From NCBI RefSeq assembly GCF_002865645.1, contig NW_020194620.1:751353-815352 (forward strand): DNA of 64,000 nt. The letters are read 5' to 3'. Source of the DNA: Hyaloscypha bicolor E. Lineage: Eukaryota > Ascomycota > Leotiomycetes > Helotiales > Hyaloscyphaceae. The translations under genes and the position numbers were made by a program. Numbering within the stretch: the stretch's first letter is position 1; each line of letters starts with the position of its first letter. The notes beneath the pieces are model-generated. The model worked only from the letters and a program-made list of their open reading frames with translations, did no database searches and was not told the DNA's origin. Shown piece after piece: positions 1 through 13,100 of the stretch.

Positions 1-1665
1 GATATGACTGACGAGCCCAGAGTTCTGGTCTTTTATCTTGCTGAACCTGTCGTTCAAGCTATCAATTTGCACTTCGGTATCACGTGCGGCTTTAGGAACG
101 GTTGCAATACCCTTGAGCTCTGTCTGGATAGCGTCGATCTCCTTGATACGGGCGTTAAGGGCTTCAACTTGTTGGCCCTGAGCCTTGAGACTGGAGGAGA
201 GTTGAGTGTTGTCTATCGAGACTCTCGCAGCGTCTCCCTTAGCTTTCAAAAGGTCCATTTTAAGAGATTCGATAGCCTGGTTTGAATCCTTAGCTTCCTG
301 CACAACCTTTTCAACTTTAGCCATATCGGTCTCAAGTCGATGCTGAGTTGAACTAGATTGCCCTTGCACCGCTTGGACCGTATTCTTAAGTGCTTGGTGC
401 TTTTCATCGACAGTCTTTGCAAGAGCTTGGCGCTTCTCTTCCAGAGTCTGATTAGCTTTGCGTTGTTCTTCCAGGATCGTTCTTTGGTCATTGGCCAGCT
501 TCTCAATTTTTTTCTCCAGGCTGTCTATACGTTGCTGCTGGAGATTTTCTCGCTCGGTGGTTCCGCCACCTTGTGCTACCAGAGCTGGTATCAGCTTCTC
601 TGCTGCTTTTACAGCAAGTCCCGTCAGCAAAGATTGCTTCTCGTTCACCTTATCGGTTATGGTCTTAAGGTCCTTCTCGGCTTTGACTTTCGATGCAGTC
701 TGTGATTCCTTTATCGAGGGAAACCCATCGTGGTGACTCTTGGACTTTTCGTATTCAGAAGTCCTTTTCTCGGCACGCTTCTTAGCTGCATAGTGTTGGG
801 ACTTGAGGGCTGAGATCGTAGTCGCCTCGTTGATCAACTGCTCGAAAATTCCACCTAAAGCTTGCATAGCCTCTGCCAGCGTCTCTTCACTTAAGGGTGG
901 CATCTTTGCGACGGGTGCAGGCGCTGCCGGTAGTGAAACCGGGGCGTTCATAGCACGATTTTGCCAGGAATCTGCAGGCTTAGTGCTTCCTGTCCCTGAA
1001 GCTGGCGCTTCAACGCTGGCTTTCGGTCTCTCCTGTTGCTGTTTGCTTAATCCGGAGGGGATGCTAGTCTTCGAAGGAGGGCCAAGTTCGCTCTTTGAAA
1101 GGGGGCTGCTATGACCGGAGCCGCCGCTACTTGGGCCTGAATAAGGTTAGTCAGAGCTCATAAGGCAGTGATTAGGAAGGTGAATCTAGTCAGTCTTAAA
1201 GACAGAAATTTAAAGGTGAATATCGTTAATCTACTATTACTCACGTCGGGAATCTTTCAGTGACGGTCGTGTGGGAGTGTCATCATATCTTGGTCGATAG
1301 CACTCAGCTCCTCGTACGCGTACTTCCTCTCTATAATCGTAAGAGTCGTCTCTTTCAGAAGGGCGTCTTCGGTCACGGCTTGGGGATCGAGATCGTGAGT
1401 GTGAGCGTTCGCGGTGTCGCTCACCGTACTCGCGCGGCGGCTTCCAGGTGGCAGAAGTGAAGTTGAATCCGGTATGGTCGCTCCTTGGGCCTCTCGGCGG
1501 AGAGACTGGACGACCGCGTTGCGGAGGCGAGTCTCGCCGGGAGGACATGGTTGGGAGGGGAGACGAGGACCAAGGCTGGGTGGTGGAAGGAGAACTCCGA
1601 CTAAAAATTTCCTCGGTGAGTTGTCGGATGAATTCTCTTCTCGCCTTCTTTTTCTTAGAAGTCAT
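1..1665 (-). CDS. RS-rich coiled-coil protein, 3' end outside window
   Basis: I do not recognise the family. Exon 1 is 1665-1245, a GTGAGT...CAG intron of 108 nt lies at 1244-1137, and exon 2 runs from 1136 off the window edge without a stop. The ATG at 1665 gives a basic start (MTSKKKKARREF), then a Ser/Pro/Arg-rich disordered stretch with SR repeats (SRSRSPSRDRR). Exon 2 begins with another low-complexity Ser/Pro segment and then turns into a long heptad-like coiled coil rich in Glu, Lys, Gln and Ala (for example RIDSLEKKIEKLANDQRTIL) lasting to the edge. The exons join in phase (C|GC, Arg). The SR part hints at nuclear or RNA-related work, but that is inference. At least 518 residues are visible. 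Confidence 0.75.
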
Positions 1666-2649
1666 GGAGTATTGGTCTGCACATTAACCAATGGTCAGTA
1701 ACAGCTTGGCTCATGTTCATGCAATTGTACAGTAAATATGGCGAGAGTGACGGTCGAGCGGTGACGCCGATAAATCGAAACGCGGAGGAGACAGGGGATT
1801 GAAATAGACGGCGATGGATTTAGGAAGCAGGATTCATTGCGCAAAGGCAGTAGTGGCAGTCTGAATGGGTTCTGGAGAGATGGTCGAAGTTGAAGGACAT
1901 GAGGTGACTGAAACAGGGTCGCCAAGGTATAACGTACCGGTACCAAACCACCAGCGTATCGTATCGTCCGCCTTCAAGATCAACGGCAACGGCAACGGCA
2001 GCACAGTTTGCTCGCAGATGTAGGATTCGCATTATCAAACCGCAGCGAAGGCGAAGGCTCGGTTGGTCGTGGAGAGGTGTGCGTGCTGCTCTCCTTTGCG
2101 GTGGTGGGGGGGTCGAACCGTGAAGCTGTTTTTGGAGGCACTGGACGAAAAGAGAGGTGACGTGACGACTAGACGGCAAATCGTCGGACCGCGGACTATT
2201 TCTTCGCAGAGAATGGGGCCGTCAAGAGAAGAGGGAAGAGAGAAGAGATAAGAGAGAAGAGAAGACAAGAGAGAAAATACGGTCAACGCTGGCTCGCTCG
2301 CTCGTGGGCGTGTGGTGCGGTGCGGTGCGGTAAAGTCCGTGCAGGAGCAGAACCAGGCAGGAAAGTTTCTACAGTAAGCATTTATGGGATTTATGATCCC
2401 GGACCCGCGCTTCGCTAACACTATGCCGGAGACGCTAGCAGGGCCGAGCCAAACCTTCGAAACCTGATGTAGGCTAGTGCACGGGCCTTCTTTTTCTGGA
2501 CAAACGGATAACCCGACGTCCGTGTTCGCTTGTGCCACGCTCTGATAAATTAAATCTCGAGGCTGATTTTCTGAGAACGAGAATCAACCACATCGCTGCC
2601 GCCGTTCTTCTTCCCACTACCATCCCGATACCCCCCACACGCCTTCAAT
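1666..2649. promoter_or_regulatory. Divergent intergenic region with purine tract
   Basis: This is the shared upstream region of the coiled-coil gene (-) and rvb2 (+). It holds a purine-rich GA tract at about 2222-2276, a short GGTGC repeat at about 2313-2331 and an ACGGCA triplet repeat near 1983-2002. No ORF with an ATG and coding character is seen; the long minus-strand frame 2035-2538 starts only at GTG. Confidence 0.5.
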
Positions 2650-4157
<1,508 letters not shown>

Positions 4158-4331
4158 ATTGGTTACGAGGCGTTGGGAGCGAATCATAAGGATTAAAATG
4201 GGTAGACATATTGTACAAGTAGCAAAAGTAGGCGTCGGAGGAAAACCGAGTTAACATTATAACATCATGGAAGCCAGAACCGCCTAATTGCTGTACTTGT
4301 GACAATTACTTTTGGGTATCTTGTTTCATAC

Positions 4332-5771
4332 TCATACAAAGTCCACCACCCTTTCCCAAGACCCATGCTGCCCAACTCTCCGAAATTCAACGCCTTCACC
4401 AAAGTAGCCCGCATCTTGCCACGCCACCATTGTTGCTCCATCATATGGGCCTTGTTTTGCAGCACCATCACGCCCATCTGTCCACCTGTACTCCCACATT
4501 TTCACAGGTCTCGAGCCATCAAGTTTCTCCTCTTTTTCTTCAGCTGGTGGCTCAACCCAGTCTTCACCTGTCTCCCTTCGGTACTGCCTGATGAGCATTT
4601 CCCTTTCCTGCTCATAGATCTCCGTTTGCCCTCTCGTAAGCAGCTGATCTGCAGCTCCCGTAATCTCGTTGACAGCTTCTCGAATCTTAACTTGCTCAGG
4701 GTCTTCTGTTGGTTTTTCTGTGTCAATGTCCATATCATTGCTGTTCTGCCGTTGCTTCTTTAGCTTCCACTTCGGGACCTTCTTCGTTTTTGTTTGGTTC
4801 TTCCCTAATCTGGCCAGAGCTTCTAGAACCGTTTCCCCTTTCTCCAACCGTAAGATCAATGTTCGCAAGATGTCTGGGAGCAGGAGAGCATCGTCTTCGA
4901 GTCTCTTTTGCCGTAACTCTGCTTCCCTCCTCTCGTGTGCTTCTGCTGCTTTCTTCATCTCCTTTTTGCTGACGCCTTCCAGCCATGCATCGTGCTTGGC
5001 ATCCGGATCCGCAGCTTTCCTAACAAAGTTTCCGGCTTCATCGAATCTTCCTTCTTCCTGCTCGGCCTTCATGTTGAACGCGTCGACTTTTGGGGCGTTT
5101 CTTTTCAAGCCTCCAGCTCCAACCTCTTGGTCGATATCCTCTTCCTGGGCAGCTAGCGCAGCTTCCTCCTCGTCATCACTGCTCTCCTGATCATCCATTG
5201 CATGAGTCGACAGCTTCCCCTTCGGGTCCAGCGCAAAATTGCTCGACACATGTCCACCACTCTTACTGTTCTCCACCTGCCCCTCGATCTTGTCCGCATC
5301 TAAGAATCTCACTTCCTTCCTCTTCTTCTTCGTAGCCAAACCATCCTCATCCTCTCCACCCTCTTCCTCTGACCCACCAAACATACTGTCGTCGTCGTCA
5401 TCATCATCTACCTTCGCCTTCCCGTTATTTCCCTCCTTCCCATAACCATCAAGCGCCTCCGCAAGGTTTACCTCCCCCTTCTTTCCCTTCGCTCTCTCCT
5501 CAGCCCTAGCGTCAAACCCCTCATTATCCGAATCGCTATCATATCCATCCAGATTCACAGCCCCACGTTTCGTGCCAATCCCACCCCCAATAACATCTGC
5601 CTCGAGAACCGCATCTTCTTCTGGCGCGTCAGGTGCGAGTGCTGAAGGGTTCCTGATATCGAATTTGGGTTTCTTGCTTGAGGAGGGGCCGCCGTCGTCT
5701 TCGCCGTGGTGGGCACGAGCAAATTGCTCACCCGCACGCTTTGGACGCGCTGCTGAATAACGGGAGGTCAT
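4332..5771 (-). CDS. lin1: GYF-domain U5 snRNP protein Lin1/CD2BP2 homologue
   Basis: This single-exon gene of 479 residues encodes the fungal counterpart of human CD2BP2 (U5-52K) and yeast Lin1, which bind Prp6/Dib1-type partners in the U5 snRNP. The C-terminal 60 residues hold the GYF domain: W-x-Y-x-W, then GPYDGATMVAWQDAGYF and a closing FRRVG. The rest is mostly disordered, with an N-terminal basic region (ARPKRAGEQF), acidic Asp/Glu tracts near residues 120-140 and 195-215, and charged helices. Length and layout fit the family. The ATG at 5771 is the first in frame. It is divergent from ufd1 across a 235-bp gap. Confidence 0.92.
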   Translation of the reverse strand: MTSRYSAARPKRAGEQFARAHHGEDDGGPSSSKKPKFDIRNPSALAPDAPEEDAVLEADVIGGGIGTKRGAVNLDGYDSDSDNEGFDARAEERAKGKKGEVNLAEALDGYGKEGNNGKAKVDDDDDDDSMFGGSEEEGGEDEDGLATKKKRKEVRFLDADKIEGQVENSKSGGHVSSNFALDPKGKLSTHAMDDQESSDDEEEAALAAQEEDIDQEVGAGGLKRNAPKVDAFNMKAEQEEGRFDEAGNFVRKAADPDAKHDAWLEGVSKKEMKKAAEAHERREAELRQKRLEDDALLLPDILRTLILRLEKGETVLEALARLGKNQTKTKKVPKWKLKKQRQNSNDMDIDTEKPTEDPEQVKIREAVNEITGAADQLLTRGQTEIYEQEREMLIRQYRRETGEDWVEPPAEEKEEKLDGSRPVKMWEYRWTDGRDGAAKQGPYDGATMVAWQDAGYFGEGVEFRRVGQHGSWERVVDFV

Positions 5772-6006
5772 TTTGTGGTTTGTTTAGCAAGTCATAAATC
5801 GCAGGTCAGTTCTGGAAGGGACTGAGTAGTGAATGGTTGTGGCATGTGGTTAGATTTTCGGAGATAAGATTGTCCGCCAGGCACTGCCGAAACGTCATCT
5901 TTGTGAGCTTCGAGCTTCTTTCCTAGAACCGCGACACATATTCCGACACCGACTCAGAACAACCCGGACCACTTCCTTGACCTTCTTTCACACTCTCTGG
6001 ACCAAC
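5772..6006. promoter_or_regulatory. Bidirectional promoter between lin1 and ufd1
   Basis: A 235-bp gap separates the two start codons, so the core promoters of lin1 (-) and ufd1 (+) must both lie here. No clear TATA box is seen. Pyrimidine-rich stretches precede the ufd1 start (about 5965-6000). Confidence 0.5.
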
Positions 6007-7262
6007 ATGGTACGTATTCCCTTCAGCTTCTGTGAACCGGACACTGACAAGCCCAGTCGGCCTACGGCTATTTCCAAGACGAGGATCCGTTGGCGATGTA
6101 CAACATGATCAGACGAGGTCCTCCCAAACGCTTCGATGAATATTACCGCTGCTACCCCACGGTCATGCTCCCCGGCCCAGAGCGAGAAGATCTCAACTAT
6201 GGCGGAAAGATCATTATGCCACCCTCCGCTCTAGAGAAATTGACCAGACTGCACATCACCTACCCAATGCTCTTCGAGCTCTTCAACGGCCAAGCAGAGA
6301 GAACCACACACTGTGGTGTCTTAGAGTTCATTGCTGAAGAAGGGAAGGTGTATCTGCCACACTGGGTAAGCTCCCTCTTTCTCATATCTGGACTTGACAC
6401 TGACAAAGCCAAGATGATGCAAACCCTCGTCCTCGACACTGGTGACCTTATCCAAATAAAGTCCACCGACCTGCCCTCCGCCTCCCTCGTCAAGCTTCAA
6501 CCACAAGATACCAACTTCCTCGAGATCACCGACCCGAAAGCCGTCCTCGAGAAAGCCTTCCGCCAATTCTCCACCCTCACAAAAGGCGACATCTTCTCCT
6601 TCAAATACAACGACACTATCTACGACGTCGCAGTCCTCGAAGTAAAACCCACATCCGACAAGCTTGGTGTCTCGATGCTGGAAACCGATGTCTCCGTAGA
6701 CTTTGCTCCCCCAGTTGGCTACAAGGAACCACAATCAAGCCGTACGAGCGGAACTTCGACACCGAGATCTGCGGCCGGTTTACCTGCTGGAGGGATGCTG
6801 CATAGTCAGGGCTCGATGGCACAAGCAATAAACTACGATGCTATTGCACCATCTTCTAGCTCCGCTGCCGTAGGCGCAAAAGCCGTCTCCTCTAACTTCC
6901 TTCTCGGTGGCCAGAAACTCAACTCCAAGAAAGGCTCCAAAGCTCCGACACCCAAGGCCAGCACACCAATTGCAGGACAGAGCACCAATACACCGAAGAC
7001 GATTACAAGAAGAACTAATGGTCCCCAACCCCTGAGATTGGCCCCGAATAAGCTGTTCTTCGGGTATGAGATCAAGCCCGTTAAGACGGACGCGGATAGG
7101 GAGAAGGAGAATCAGGGGCAGCTGCAGCCACATTTTGCAGGCCAGGGACAGACGCTGAGTGGACGAGTGAAGAAGGACAAGGACGAGAAGAAAGAGGAGA
7201 AGAAGCCTGCAGAGAAGAAGCCGGAGGTGGGACGGAGATTGGATGGTCGGAAGGTTACGTAG
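6007..7262 (+). CDS. ufd1: Ubiquitin fusion degradation protein Ufd1
   Basis: Ufd1 is the ubiquitin-binding cofactor that works with Npl4 and the Cdc48 ATPase to extract ubiquitinated proteins in ER-associated degradation. Exon 1 is only the start codon (6007-6009), split from exon 2 (6057-6365) by a GTACGT...CAG intron; exon 3 is 6414-7262, giving 386 residues. The N-terminal double-psi barrel domain is clear: YRCYPTVMLPGPEREDLNYG, ITYPMLFELFN, HCGVLEFIAEEGKVYLP, then MMQTLVLDTGDLIQIK after intron removal. The C-terminus keeps the short motif PLRLAPNKLFFGYE and ends in a Lys/Glu-rich tail. The intron 6366-6413 is 48 nt with no stop in frame, so an unspliced reading would look intact; homology shows it is an intron. 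Confidence 0.95.
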
Positions 7263-8326
7263 ATATGGATAGGCAGAGGGGGTGGGAAGGAAATGGAAGA
7301 TATACATGGATCATTGGAGAAACTTTCATAGGCGTTTCTAGAGCGTGGGGTTCTTGGTGTTGGGACGCGACATGATGGGACGGATATCTGAGGGATTGGC
7401 CGCTGGCTAGAGCAGATTGCAATGCGGAATCTTGACACCATCTCCTTTCCTTTGTGATATTTGAACTTTGGGTGCTCTGAATGTGTTGTGATTTCTTAAT
7501 AGAAAGTACAGGTCGAAGTGGCCTGCATTACACGAAGTAGCTCGATCATGTTTGCAGTCCGATAGGTGGTGATTTCTCGAGGCGTGAACGAAGTCATTCT
7601 TCTGATGCAAGTGCTTGATTGTAGAAGCGTCAGTTGCATCTAAAATGAGATGTAGAAAAAGGTCAGGGTGTTTGGATTGGATTGCAGAGCAAGAACATCA
7701 ACATGTTCATTTAAAGTTCAGGCGTGCGGAGTGGGAGCTCGATGTCGCGGAGACGGTCATTGCGTTATGGGGACTGTTTGAAAGGGAGATTGAGGCGTAG
7801 TTGGGGTTGATTCGAGAGACACTCGGCATTGCAGGAGTTTAAGGTTGGGGATTGGGGGGGGGGTTATGATTGGAAGGGGAAGACGGGTGGGCTGTGCTGG
7901 TTAGAGTTAGAGGGAGAAGGTATACGCTGATGGAATTGCGGAGAGGATTTGGAAGTCGAATAGCCGGGAGTCCTTGAAAAGCGAGGTGTGTGGGTGCGGT
8001 GTTCGTGAGGGGCTAGGGTTGGCGTTGAAGGATTAGGGGGTGAGGGAACGGAGTGTCGATGAGAAGTTATGAGGAGGGGGCTGCTGGTTATTGGGTGATG
8101 CGTCAAGTTCCTCGGGGGGTTGATTAGGTACGCGTAGGTTTATGCAAACAGATGAGTTATCGGTTAAGGGATAATAGGCCGGTTCAACCCACTAAGACGC
8201 CATTTCCGGAGCATTTGGCGAAAAATAATTCGATTCTAGCTTGCCGGGTTTCGATCAGGAGGGAACGGAACATTTTCGGAAATCAGGGGAGATTCATCGG
8301 GACGATGAGTTTGATGTAAGGGGGGG
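7263..8326. other. Intergenic, no gene seen
   Basis: The 3' flank of ufd1 and a spacer. A run of ten G lies at 7854-7863. Short open frames here (for example 7615-7800 and 7864-8106 on the minus strand) lack coding character or are low complexity. Confidence 0.4.
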
Positions 8327-8731
8327 ATGGAACGGTCATTCGAAATCGGATTAGCAGGGCAAAGAATAGGGGGGGGGAAGGAGTCAGATCCTCACATTAG
8401 GAAATTGAGTTGGTACAAGGACGCAATCCTCAAGAATTCGAACCTCGATGTCCTCCCTGAACCGAGATTCCGATCGCGCTATTCTTGGCTGAATACCCCT
8501 CGGCGGTATCTTGTTTGGGAAGTCACGCTAGATGGTGATGACACACCGCAGAATGAATGGTTGGATAAGTTGGGGACATTTATGGAACTCTGGGAGATGG
8601 ACAATGGTGGGAGGGTTTTGTTGTATGTTCGAATCATAGAAGATCAGGAGAAAAGGTTTAAAGCGGAGAGAGCTGCGAAGTTGGAGGCTGATGATCCAAT
8701 TGATACCGACACCGAGCTGGAGGATTTCTGA
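8327..8731 (+). CDS. Hypothetical protein, 134 residues
   Basis: I do not recognise this protein. The frame starts with ATG at 8327 just after a G run and ends at TGA. Its amino-acid make-up looks natural: a mid part rich in aromatic and charged residues (RYLVWEVTLDGDD, WLDKLGTFMELWEMDNG), a basic helix (EKRFKAERAAKLEA) and an acidic end (DDPIDTDTELEDF). No signal peptide or membrane segment is seen. It may be an orphan gene, one exon of a larger gene, or a relic. The G-rich N-terminus (IGGGK) suggests the true start could be further in. Confidence 0.4.
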   Translation: MERSFEIGLAGQRIGGGKESDPHIRKLSWYKDAILKNSNLDVLPEPRFRSRYSWLNTPRRYLVWEVTLDGDDTPQNEWLDKLGTFMELWEMDNGGRVLLYVRIIEDQEKRFKAERAAKLEADDPIDTDTELEDF

Positions 8732-10128
8732 ATGGAGATTTGGGGTTCATGATCTCTTCTTGGGAGGTTCTATTCACTGGATTATGGAGTTGCACACATA
8801 TGAGTGGTCATTGGAAAGGTTTCTGGATGGATTCTTAGTCAACTGTTCCATTCTCCAGTTCCTTCAAGATTATCGCTTCAATATCATAGCAACACTTCAA
8901 AAGTTGAGCACTTTCTAGACTCGCAATCGTGCTCACCTTAAATCGAAAGTATGCTCCGTAGCTTGTATTTCTAGTTTTTCAATCGTTTCTGGAGGCCAGT
9001 CCGTTATTGTTGATAATTTGGCGATTTTGGAATCGAGGGAAAGAAGGAAGTCCAGTTGGGGGATGCTGAAGCAACGCGGGAATCATCACTCCAATGACCA
9101 AGTCCCAATACTTCCGAGAGCCGCACACAACACAGAAGAGTTATGATATTTGATCCAGACTGAATGACAGAAATTTTGGACATTGGAACCAGGAGGGGAG
9201 ATGGAAGAAGAAGGCTCAAACAAAGAAAGCCACTACTTTTAGTGAAGCGCTAATAACCCTACATATTTATTAGCGAGCCAGTAGGGGATGCCTGTTTCAA
9301 CGTTCACCAACCTCAACCTTCACTATATCAACATCACAAACCACTTCCTTGATCAAAAGCAGAATATACATGATCGCATCGCCCAAGAAAACATCAGACC
9401 TCCCTATCTGCGTTCATTATAGCAATTCAAACTTAAAATCAAGAAACTACTTCACTCCGACGACAGCCAAGATGAAGCGGGACCTCATTCGCACAAGGCT
9501 GTTGCCACGATGCACTTCCAAATGCTTCACTGTAATAATTCACCTTCTCACCTCCTCTGTACACCGGGTCTATCGCGGGAAGCCGATAATCAGCAACTGG
9601 ACCGACTCGCGGGCACGTGGGGGCGCGTCATTTGCGCGATGAGGATTCTCGGCATCCTCGTCTGCATACCTCGAACCTACGAGAAAATCAATTTATGCAT
9701 CAATATATATCATATCCTTAATTGACCCTAGCCAAAATGTGTCTCTCTTGCTCATCGAAGAGGACCCTCGATGTGTGAGTATAAGGCGAAGGAGCTAGAA
9801 CCTGCGAGGATTCTAAAACGTGGTAGGTTTATCGACTATTGAGCGAAAGCCTGTGCTAACTGATAGGAATCTAAGGTGTCTCTATGGCGCATGGACCCTG
9901 TTTGTTAGCCTGGTTTTCCCGTGCTGGAAATCGCGCGAAAGTTCTTGGTTACTCTCAGCTTAGTCTCGGAGTCATTCCTAAGCCGCAACTCCTTCGCCTT
10001 CAACTTCCCTGCACCTCAACACCAACGCGGTGCCAGCTTTCGACCGTGTCTACCTCTTTCATTAATCTGCTTGCCTTACCTTAGCCTTCGACTTGAAGAC
10101 ATTGTTCATCACCACCGCCGCCGCCACC
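8732..10128. other. Intergenic / 5' leader of the DUF3638 gene
   Basis: No well-supported gene. AT-rich TATA-like sequence lies near 9700-9715. A tiny two-exon frame (9737-9774, 9867-9963) is listed separately as doubtful. Pyrimidine-rich DNA precedes the strong GCCGCCACCATGG start at 10129. Confidence 0.4.
9737..9963 (+). CDS. Doubtful 44-residue spliced micro-ORF
   Basis: An ATG in good context (CCAAAATG) at 9737 is followed by a consensus donor (GTGAGT at 9775) and an acceptor after a GCTAAC branch-like site (TAG at 9864-9866). Joined, the exons give 44 residues with a hydrophobic middle (LYGAWTLFVSLVFPCW) and five Cys. It could be a small membrane peptide, an upstream ORF in the leader of the big downstream gene, or chance. 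Confidence 0.2.
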
Positions 10129-13100
10129 ATGGGTGGTACCTCGAGCCAGGTGCTACCTCCTGGGGCGGTCACATACCTGATCAACCATATCTTCCTTCCA
10201 CCTAAGCTCCCGCAAACGGACGACGTCAACATGGAGTACGAAATCCTAATGCTAGACATCACCATTGATCGCCTTTCGAAGTTCAAGGGTCACATGCTCG
10301 AGCACAGTGTTATCATCGACGCGGCCATTGCAATGATTACCACTTTGAGAGATGTCCGCGACTCCCTCTCGACGGGTGCTATTGATGAAAAGAAGCTTAG
10401 AGGCGGCCTAGCAGATCTGTGTAAAGAAGGTGAGATTGTCTACGAGTTTAAAGTGTTTTCGATTCAGCTAATTCGGCCAAAGGTGGGACCATTCCGCTTC
10501 ATCTTCGCGCACAGAATTGCGGAGCCTTGATTAGCAAAGTAGGCGATTCTATTCATTTCGAAGCATTTGAGCTGTCTCCTCTCAATGAAGCGGTCGTCAC
10601 TACGAAAGGCAGGCTTCGGCGATCTTTTCCAGGGCGCGTCTTCTCCGTGGACCTGAAAATCTTCGAGCAAGCTTCGTTCTTGGAAACAACGGCGCAGACG
10701 ATTTCCAAAATGAGCCACCAAGTTGCTGCGGGAACACTCCCCAAAGTCAAGAAAGCCGGCCGAATGCACGATGAGGACAGGGATACCATTCATCCGAAGA
10801 TGGTCACCGAGCTTTTTGCTGCGTTTCTGAGATCTGTGGGTGAGCCTGTTGATGTTTCCAGCCTTTGGAAGAACACCCGAGAAGAAGTTATGTGGGAAGA
10901 TAGTAAGTTCTTCTTTCCTTTTTCATTTCGTTGTCACCTCTCGGTACTGGTACACGGACATTCACGTTCTTCTGTTTTGAGAGAGAATCCGGCAAATTCA
11001 GATATCCTGATCAAGCAATGCTGACCCCGAGGTTGATCAGGTTTGCGACCATGGCGAAGATCCCCGCTGTGGTTGCTTGTCCGGGTTGCCTTACAACTCA
11101 CCTTTTCTCGATCTCAGGTTGAGCCGGACTCCGCTGTTGACTTGTACAAGGCGTTTATGGTGTTTCTCATGAGTTACATTCTTGAAATATCTCAACAGCA
11201 CTCCGTCCTCAGCGACCTTATCCATGCGATGAATGCCAAGCTAGTCCGGCGGTTACTTAAACTTGAGTACTCCGTTGACGGACCAGTCCTCAGTTCGGTT
11301 CAAAATGTCATGCGGAATGCCAACGAAATTCTTCACAAGAGATGGTCGAACATCATGGAACGAAACCGGCAAGACCATGAGCTTCCCCGCCTAGAGCACC
11401 TGGATTATGGGCATGATATTGACATTGCTCTCCCCGCACTGGATGTGTACCTCAAATCGATGCGTCAGCGTGCGATCAAGAAAGTTGTACTTCCGTTTCA
11501 GCGGGCAGCGGCACTGGTCAAACATACAGCGGATTTGCTTCCAATGTGGTCATCCCCTTCAACCCACGGATACAATCTATACAATCTTAAGGCTGTCGAG
11601 GCCTGGGTAGCTGCGAACCTGAGCACGTGGTTGGAGTCTCATAGGGGCGAGCTGAACACCTGTCGAAAATTGGCTGATTTAATCCGGAAGTACCATGGTC
11701 ACGCATGTCAATTCTACTCGGCAAATCCTGAGGCTACTTCTATCATGCTGCTCACTATTTTCGAATTATGGATCGCGTCCGACGAATGTGCTACCCAAAC
11801 TTGCGAAATTCTTAGAGACTATGCGCCCGGTATTCCTAGAGAGTTACTTGAATCTCTGGTGCTGCCGTTCAGTTCTCAGATGGAAAGACTGCTTCGAGTA
11901 GAGCGATATTTAAAGTGCCGCAATGATACAGCAAGATTTCCCGCCTCTCATATCTTCCACGACTTTGGAGGCCGAACCTCCTTTTCTGTGAGATACTATA
12001 ACCAGTCCCCCGAGCATCAAGATTTGATGGAAGAGATCGTACAGCAAGCGACTGAAGCCAGAAACAACAAGCGCCTTGAACTTGAACAGAAGAGGGCGAG
12101 GTACGAGGACTTGATGCACCTTCATGACGAAGCCAAGTGTGAATATGACGAAGTCGTGACGGATCGAATCAACGATTTTCGAGAATACCGGCATAGGGCC
12201 CGTTGCAAGAAGTGTTCCTATAAAACGCAAGCTGCCGGATTGGATATCAAAGTCCATGAGTGGCCTCTTCCCGACGATATCCAGAAAGCACGTTCCACGG
12301 TCTTTGAGCTTAAGGTGCCGTCCTTCTTCGGTCATTGGCGAGACGCCACTATGTTCCTCGTTCTCGATGTTCTCAAAAACGAATATAAATCGAAGCAAAG
12401 CGCACGAAGGAAGTACCACCTGAGAACGTCCAGGGGTCTCTCATCCTTTTACAGTACATTCAGTTCGACGCAACGTATTGGCCTTCTGTCGCAAACCAAA
12501 CCGCATGAAGTTACACACCGCCGTGATAAGCCAGTCTCCACCTCAACGGTGAAAGAAGTTTGCCTTGGTAGTGGGTTAATGTACCGATACTATGACAGCA
12601 GCTGCGAATGTTTTGTTGACAACCTCCAAATGACTGACCAAATGGCGAAAGCCTGCATGTACAAACTACCTGATCAGTCGTCCGTCTTGCAATCATTCCT
12701 CTTTCGTCCATCGGCCGACTCCAATGGCCCCTCGCCCAATACGGTCATTGCTATTCAGGCTGAATGTCCCAATTATATGTCACTTGATGAATTCAAAGCT
12801 CTCAGTGCCATTCCACTTGGCTATCGGCTTCAGTGGCAAAACATCTTGCTTCAGCTCTCCGTGCCGGTAGTTGACTTCAAGACTGCCGAGACAGGATTTG
12901 TCATTCTTCAGTCAATACACCAAGCTGGGCCTTCTAGCAATGACAATATCCTCAGACCAGGTCATGACATCGTGGACGACGAGAACTTTGCAGACGCCCT
13001 CTTGAGAGCTCTCCATGACGCACTGAACAGGGTTAAGGAGAACTGGGAATCCTCCCAAGCTCTCAGCATATTCATCTCTTTAGCCTCACGACTTTTGTCG

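Noticed and set aside
2035..2538. 167-codon minus-strand frame upstream of rvb2
   Set aside because: Starts with GTG, Ser/Pro-rich low complexity, overlaps a promoter region, no motif.
6321..7307. Long minus-strand frames across ufd1 (6321-6734, 6780-7307)
   Set aside because: Antisense shadows of the conserved ufd1 coding sequence.
9349..9642. 97-codon plus-strand frame
   Set aside because: First codons lie in low-complexity AT-rich DNA and the sequence shows no domain or coding bias.
11910..12419. 169-codon minus-strand frame inside the DUF3638 gene
   Set aside because: Antisense shadow within a clearly coding exon.
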